From positions 1 through 25,464 of the forward strand of contig DHNG01000045.1 of NCBI GenBank assembly GCA_002409405.1: 25,464 bases of DNA, read 5' to 3'. The notes under the pieces were generated by a model. That model searched no databases and was not told the origin of the DNA. It saw nothing but the letters and a program-made list of their open reading frames with translations. This document shows positions 21,075 to 25,464 of this stretch, one piece after another (the stretch's first letter is position 1; the number at the start of each line of letters is the position of its first letter). Position numbers and translations under genes: made by a program. The stretch is from Flavobacteriales bacterium UBA5422. Lineage in GTDB: Bacteria > Bacteroidota > Bacteroidia > Flavobacteriales_D > Crocinitomicaceae.

Positions 21075-22405
21075 AAAATAGTTGGATAATTGCACTTCGC
21101 GAAGTAAAGGAACGGATCGGATCGAGGTCCTACGTCTTATTTGCCATTTTTGGACCGCTGATTATTTTGGGATTGGTTTACCTGTTATTTGTGTTCGGTG
21201 GAACGGAAGCAGAAAAATGGAATATTCTTGTAACAGACAAAGCAGGAATCCTGGAGAATAAACTAATGCCACACCCGGATCCGAATGTGACTTATTCTTT
21301 TGCCAATGATTACATTGAGCACGACGATTTTGCCAAAGGAAAACGCTACCAGCAATATGATGCGATGGTGGAAATTAATGAAAAGGTATTGAGCAATAAA
21401 TTGTCATATGTTTTTTACCGGACCAAACCCTCTTTTAACTTACAGGCGAAAGTTCAATACCAGGTGGAACGAAGACTGGAAGAAGTCATGATTCAACGAT
21501 TTACAGATCTTTCCGTGCAAAAATTCAGGGAAATCAAACAACCGATTCAATTCTCATTCAGAAATGTGTACGACCCCTATGATCAGACGTCAGATGTGCG
21601 GACATGGGTCGGTTTTTTCTTTGGTATGATCATTCTGGCATTTATTGCATTGTTTGGTATGACCATTTTACGCAGTGTTACTTCTGAGAAAAGCAACCGG
21701 ATTGTGGAAGTATTACTCGCATCCGTCAGACCACAACACTTGTTATTCGGAAAATTAACCGGTGTAGGAATCTCAGCATTTATCCAGTTTTTTATCTGGA
21801 TTGCATTCATCGGACTTGGTCTGTACCTGATGCGGGAGTGGATGTTCCCAAGTATCTACGATGTCTCCTCCATGAACATGGCAGAACTCACAGATAGCGG
21901 GCGCATTTTATCTGTTCAGGAAAAACTTTATGCAGGAAAAGAATTCAATACCATCGTAGATCTGGTATATGAGCGGGTAAATTTTGGCGTCATGCTTACC
22001 TTTTTTGTCTTATTTTTTATCGGAGGATATTTGTTTTACGGTTCTTTCTTTGCTGCGATCGGTTCCACAGCAGGAACAGAGAATGACGGACAACAATTTA
22101 TTCTTCCCGTTCTATTGATTTTGGCACTCGCTGCCTATGCAGGTTATTACACGGTTGCAAATCCGGAGAGTGAATTAGCCGGATGGTTGCATTACATTCC
22201 GTTTACATCACCTGTCGTTGTCATGGTCAAGTTAACCTATGGCTATGCTGCGGGGGAAGCCTATCAAATCTGGTTGTCATTGATTGTTTTACTATTGTCT
22301 GCATTCTTTTGTTTGTCCATTGCTTCCAGGCTCTACAAGAACGGAGTGTTGCAATTCGGTCACCGGTTGAAACTTCAACACCTGTTCAAATGGCTAAGAA
22401 AGTAG
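21071..22405 (+). CDS. ABC-2 type exporter permease, NatB-like
   Basis: This is a 444-residue permease. One N-terminal span (about 20-42) is followed by a large extracytoplasmic domain (about 45-170). A block of five spans begins at WVGFFFGMIILAFIALFG and includes the family motif TSEKSNRIVEVLLASVRPQHLLFGK. Late spans include GGYLFYGSFFAAIGSTAGTE and HYIPFTSPVVVMVKL. This is the ABC-2 layout with a large loop (PF12698). The end overlaps the start of the Ppx/GppA gene by 16 bases. Confidence 0.9.
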   Translation: MKNSWIIALREVKERIGSRSYVLFAIFGPLIILGLVYLLFVFGGTEAEKWNILVTDKAGILENKLMPHPDPNVTYSFANDYIEHDDFAKGKRYQQYDAMVEINEKVLSNKLSYVFYRTKPSFNLQAKVQYQVERRLEEVMIQRFTDLSVQKFREIKQPIQFSFRNVYDPYDQTSDVRTWVGFFFGMIILAFIALFGMTILRSVTSEKSNRIVEVLLASVRPQHLLFGKLTGVGISAFIQFFIWIAFIGLGLYLMREWMFPSIYDVSSMNMAELTDSGRILSVQEKLYAGKEFNTIVDLVYERVNFGVMLTFFVLFFIGGYLFYGSFFAAIGSTAGTENDGQQFILPVLLILALAAYAGYYTVANPESELAGWLHYIPFTSPVVVMVKLTYGYAAGEAYQIWLSLIVLLLSAFFCLSIASRLYKNGVLQFGHRLKLQHLFKWLRK

Positions 22406-23298
22406 CAGTTATCGACCTCGGAACAAATACGTTCAATTTATTGATTGCCAACCTCGAACCAACTGCCTTTCAAACACTTTACCATACTAAAATAGGTGTT
22501 GCGCTGGGAATGGGAGGTATCAATGAAAAACGGATCGCGGATGAAGCCATCGACCGCGCGTTGGAAGCATTGCAATTGTACAAAGCCAAATGTGATGAAT
22601 ACGAAGTAGAAGAAATCCGTGCGTTCGGCACATCGGCAATCCGGGATGCTGTCAACGGAGAAGAATTTTGTGCATTGGTGTACCGCCAAACCGGAATTAC
22701 CGTTACTGTTATTTCCGGTTTGGAAGAAGCACAGTTAATTCACCAGGGAGTAAAATGGTCGTATGATTATGTACAACCGGCAGTAATCATGGACATCGGA
22801 GGTGGAAGTACGGAATTCATTCTGGCAGATAACGAAGGAATTCGCAAAGCTGTCAGCCTGAACATCGGTGTTTCGAGGATTTATCAGCAACTCCAACTGA
22901 ACGATCCCATTAATGCAGAAGATATTCAAACGATTGAAAACTGGTTGGAACATCATGCCGAAGGGAAACTGGACGATATGCAATGTGATATCCTGATCGG
23001 TTCTTCCGGAACATTCGAAACATTACACGAAGTTTACTTTCAACAAAAATTTCCCGATTCACATGCGTGTATTCCAATGACTGTTGACGAACTCAGAAAC
23101 GTTCTCACACACATCATGCAATCCACACTGGAAGAACGCAAACAAAATCAATACATTATCCCCATCCGGCAAATCATGATTCCCATTGCATCTGTAAAAA
23201 TTAACTGGGTATTGAAAAAACTAGGTGTTAAACAACTCTTGATCTCCCCTTATTCATTAAAAGAAGGAGCCTTGTTTTCCGTTCATAAACCATTCTGA
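22390..23298 (+). CDS. Ppx/GppA family exopolyphosphatase
   Basis: This is a 302-residue, single-unit ASKHA-fold phosphatase. The start MAKKVAVIDLGTNTFNLLIA is chosen because the phosphate-1 loop DLGTNTF must lie at the N-terminus. The open frame extends 69 codons further up but only shadows the permease gene. The second loop is MDIGGGSTEFILAD (about 136-149) and a further GSSGTFETLHE lies near 202-212. The enzyme splits polyphosphate or the pppGpp 5' phosphate. It lacks the C-terminal helical domains of E. coli Ppx, as is normal in Bacteroidota. The serine hydrolase gene follows after one base. Confidence 0.9.
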   Translation: MAKKVAVIDLGTNTFNLLIANLEPTAFQTLYHTKIGVALGMGGINEKRIADEAIDRALEALQLYKAKCDEYEVEEIRAFGTSAIRDAVNGEEFCALVYRQTGITVTVISGLEEAQLIHQGVKWSYDYVQPAVIMDIGGGSTEFILADNEGIRKAVSLNIGVSRIYQQLQLNDPINAEDIQTIENWLEHHAEGKLDDMQCDILIGSSGTFETLHEVYFQQKFPDSHACIPMTVDELRNVLTHIMQSTLEERKQNQYIIPIRQIMIPIASVKINWVLKKLGVKQLLISPYSLKEGALFSVHKPF

Positions 23299-23299
23299 C

Positions 23300-24346
23300 A
23301 TGAAATTCATTGTTGTTGCTTTTTTTATACTTTTCGGTACGTCTCTGTTTTCACAGCTGGAGCATTCAACGGAATTAAAAAACTACTTCAGTAAACTTCC
23401 CGACAAGGTTCAACTAGCAATTGCCGTTATTGAGGATGGTGTCCCGACTTATTACGGATTCATCAAAGAAGGAGATCAGATACGTGTCAGCGAGAACAAG
23501 GATGCTTTATTTGAAATCGGTTCCATTACAAAAGTATTTACCTCTACCCTGCTTGCCAACCTGATCGTAAACGGAAAAATCAAACCACAGGCAACAGCCA
23601 ATCAATATTTCAAGTTTAAATTCAAGGAAAAAGAATCAATTAAATTGATTGAATTATCCAATCATACTTCAGGATTACCAAGATTGCCCTCTAATTTTGT
23701 TACCTCCGGGTTTATTCCTGACAATCCGTATAAAAATTACACCGTTACTGATTTTCAGGAGTACCTGAAAGACGGGTTAAAGCTGAATGCAAAACCTGGC
23801 ATGACGTACGATTATTCCAATACAGGAGCAGGACTATTGGGTACAATCATCGGCGTTTCACAAAAAACCACGTACAGGGAATTAATCCAGCAATTGATTT
23901 TTGATCCCTATGAAATGACAGCTACGTATACATCTGCTACCAGCATTGAAAATCGAATGATAAAAGGCATGCAGGAAGATGGAAACGAAGTCGCTAATTG
24001 GGACTGGGATGCATTTGCAGGAACCGGATGTATTATTTCTTCTGTCGTTGACTTGTCAACATTTGCACTGGCACAATTTAACCCCGAAAACAAAGAACTG
24101 GCACTCACACACGTACCGACATTTACGATTAATGACCAGATGAAAATCGGCATGGGGTGGCACATCGTATCATCCTCCAAAACAGGAGCAGAATACCTTT
24201 GGCACAATGGTGGAACGGGAGGATATTCCTCTTCAATGGCATTGGATGTGCTGCAAAAAAACGGGATTATCTTATTATCCAATACCGCTCCGGGTGATGG
24301 TGAAATTGATGCATTGTGTTTTGGGTTATTGGAACAACTAAAATAA
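23300..24346 (+). CDS. Secreted serine hydrolase, class C beta-lactamase fold
   Basis: This is a 348-residue protein with a signal peptide (MKFIVVAFFILFGTSLFSQ). The active-site set is complete: S75-I-T-K78 in FEIGSITKVF, Y172-S-N174 in TYDYSNTGAG and H302-N-G-G-T-G in place of KTG. The HxG form suggests an esterase, D-aminopeptidase or peptidoglycan-linked DD-peptidase rather than a potent beta-lactamase, although AmpC-like activity cannot be excluded. Its ATG lies one base after the Ppx/GppA stop, so translation is probably coupled. A short TGCTG/CAGCA stem (24359-24373) follows the stop without a T-run. Confidence 0.87.
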   Translation: MKFIVVAFFILFGTSLFSQLEHSTELKNYFSKLPDKVQLAIAVIEDGVPTYYGFIKEGDQIRVSENKDALFEIGSITKVFTSTLLANLIVNGKIKPQATANQYFKFKFKEKESIKLIELSNHTSGLPRLPSNFVTSGFIPDNPYKNYTVTDFQEYLKDGLKLNAKPGMTYDYSNTGAGLLGTIIGVSQKTTYRELIQQLIFDPYEMTATYTSATSIENRMIKGMQEDGNEVANWDWDAFAGTGCIISSVVDLSTFALAQFNPENKELALTHVPTFTINDQMKIGMGWHIVSSSKTGAEYLWHNGGTGGYSSSMALDVLQKNGIILLSNTAPGDGEIDALCFGLLEQLK

Positions 24347-24467
24347 GTTTGTGGAATCGTGCTGACAACAGCATCATCTATACTAAAAATGAATACGGAC
24401 AAAGGCATCCCAAAGATATTGACTGATTTTTTATACCTTTATACACCATCAAAATTATCAGTATTAC

Positions 24468-24965
24468 ATGAAATACCTCTTCTGTCTCCTGATTCCTGTC
24501 ATCATTCTATCGTGTACAAATAACACCTCAAAATTTGACCATTTATTGGTCGACGTGTCGGAATTTACGATTGACAATTCCGTTCTGGAAGATGGTGATT
24601 CTGTTCAAATCCTTGGGAATTCAGGAAATATTTCGCGCAATGATAAAATCACGTTTTACAACTTAGTTGTTGTAAAGTCATTAAGAACCGGAGATACAAT
24701 AAACGTATTGACAGGCAATTATTTTATGGCCGACATGAACGATCCTATTACACGCTTTTATTCGAATACAAGTCCTATAGGAAAGATTATAGACAATGCA
24801 TCAGAGCTTTCTTCTAAAGAAAAATACCACATTGATGACTTTCAACCTAAAACATTTAAAAAAGTTCTTTATGATACGGAATACATTCAGGGAGATGTAA
24901 AAGAGTACCCTGCCATTACAGGAAATCTGTTTGATTACACCGAACATTATATGGAAGAAGAATAG
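24468..24965 (+). CDS. Hypothetical lipoprotein
   Basis: This is a 165-residue protein. The first 16 residues form a lipoprotein signal with lipobox ILSC (Cys16). The mature part is acidic and rich in Ser, Thr and Asp, with likely beta strands (SVQILGNSGNISRNDKITFY, LVVVKSLRTGDTINVLTG). I do not recognise the family. It stands alone between the serine hydrolase and the prolyl isomerase genes, in the same direction. A possible -7 box TACCTTTA lies at 24434-24441. Confidence 0.7.
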   Translation: MKYLFCLLIPVIILSCTNNTSKFDHLLVDVSEFTIDNSVLEDGDSVQILGNSGNISRNDKITFYNLVVVKSLRTGDTINVLTGNYFMADMNDPITRFYSNTSPIGKIIDNASELSSKEKYHIDDFQPKTFKKVLYDTEYIQGDVKEYPAITGNLFDYTEHYMEEE

Positions 24966-25109
24966 CTTGATTGGAAACTATTTGACACAATTGTTTTCAT
25001 TTTTTGATTCCTGTGCCATTATCTGTTCTTCAAAACTTAAATTATTCTTAATTTTACGCGAAAATTAGTTGTAACCCTTATTTTTGGGCTGATTGAAATT
25101 TAAAACTCT

Positions 25110-25464
25110 ATGAAAAAACAATTGTTGATTGCACTTGGATTAGCATTTACTGTAGGAACGACTGTATTTGCACAACAAGATCCGGTATTGATGGAAGTGG
25201 ACGGAAAAAAAATTACAAAATCCGAATTCCTTCAAATCTATCTGAAAAACAACAACAACCCAAAGTACGATAAACAAACCTTGGATGAATACATTGAACT
25301 GTTCAAAAAGTTTCAATTAAAAGTTGCTGAAGCAGAAGCTTTGGGCTACGATACTATTCCAAAGTTGAAACGCGAATTGGAAGGATACCAGAAACAATTG
25401 GCGCAACCGTACCTGACGGACAACGAAATGAATAAAACGTTGGTAGATCAGGCGTACGAACGCA
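25110..25464 (+). CDS. Periplasmic PpiC/SurA-type peptidyl-prolyl isomerase, 5' part only
   Basis: The first 118 codons of a gene cut by the window end. A signal peptide (MKKQLLIALGLAFTVGTTVF, then AQQ) leads to VLMEVDGKKITKSEFLQIYL, the opening of SurA/PpiC-type chaperones in Flavobacteriales. A helical segment EYIELFKKFQLKVAEAEALG and the KLKREL...YLTDNEM region follow, which correspond to the chaperone N-domain before the parvulin domain. Such proteins help outer-membrane protein folding. The full protein is expected to be several hundred residues longer. A possible -7 box TAATTTTA lies at 25049-25056. Confidence 0.85.
   Translation, partial: MKKQLLIALGLAFTVGTTVFAQQDPVLMEVDGKKITKSEFLQIYLKNNNNPKYDKQTLDEYIELFKKFQLKVAEAEALGYDTIPKLKRELEGYQKQLAQPYLTDNEMNKTLVDQAYER

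Noticed and set aside
22183..22389. 69-residue N-terminal extension of the Ppx/GppA protein
   Set aside because: It lies wholly inside the permease gene and would put the phosphate loop far from the N-terminus. The ATG at 22390 gives the normal family start.

Overview
The window looks like chromosomal DNA from a member of the Bacteroidota, most likely the order Flavobacteriales. The evidence is that many genes are preceded by the TAnnTTTG-type -7 box of this phylum, one secreted enzyme ends in a type IX secretion sorting domain, and several proteins belong to families typical of the group (YESQA-repeat protein, Cys4-TonB protein, SurA-like PpiC protein with an N-terminal signal). Nearly everything is ordinary host core or shell genome. 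I see no phage, insertion sequence, CRISPR array, rRNA or tRNA.

Layout: (1) 17-3052, minus: carB, whose first 285 or so codons read as flavobacterial and whose remainder reads as clostridial (Lachnospiraceae-like). It is a chimera that may be an assembly join at a contig edge. (2) 3053-3950: carB promoter, a candidate short RNA with promoter and a perfect 14-bp terminator hairpin, and a secreted YESQA-repeat protein on the minus strand. (3) 3953-8881: the two topoisomerase IV subunits, parE and parC, each with its own but clearly related promoter. (4) 8986-10535: small hypothetical genes and a TonB-C protein with a four-cysteine N-terminus. (5) 10610-13326: a tightly packed plus-strand run of a pentapeptide-repeat protein, a small membrane protein, a zinc-independent MDR oxidoreductase and a secreted esterase. 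(6) 13323-15380, minus: a polytopic membrane protein of the so-called Gcr site-specific recombinase family. (7) 15521-16518: a lipoprotein with two tandem MliC (lysozyme inhibitor) domains and a DUF486 membrane protein. (8) 16540-19745, minus: a secreted PQQ-type sugar dehydrogenase homologue, a DUF3820 protein and PepD dipeptidase. (9) 19746-20147: an intergenic region with a second candidate RNA, a strong terminator and a 20-bp-phased direct repeat in front of the next promoter. (10) 20148-24346: an overlapping operon of NatA/NatB-like ABC exporter, Ppx/GppA phosphatase and a class-C-type serine hydrolase. (11) 24468-end: a small lipoprotein and the start of a periplasmic PpiC/SurA-type prolyl isomerase cut by the window edge.

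The most useful points for a second look are the lineage switch inside carB, the two orphan promoter-terminator units that encode no protein, the matching parE/parC upstream modules, a clamp-binding-like C-terminus on ParC, and a pentapeptide-repeat gene close to the topoisomerase IV genes. All family calls come from reading the sequence and recall of the families. No database search was run.
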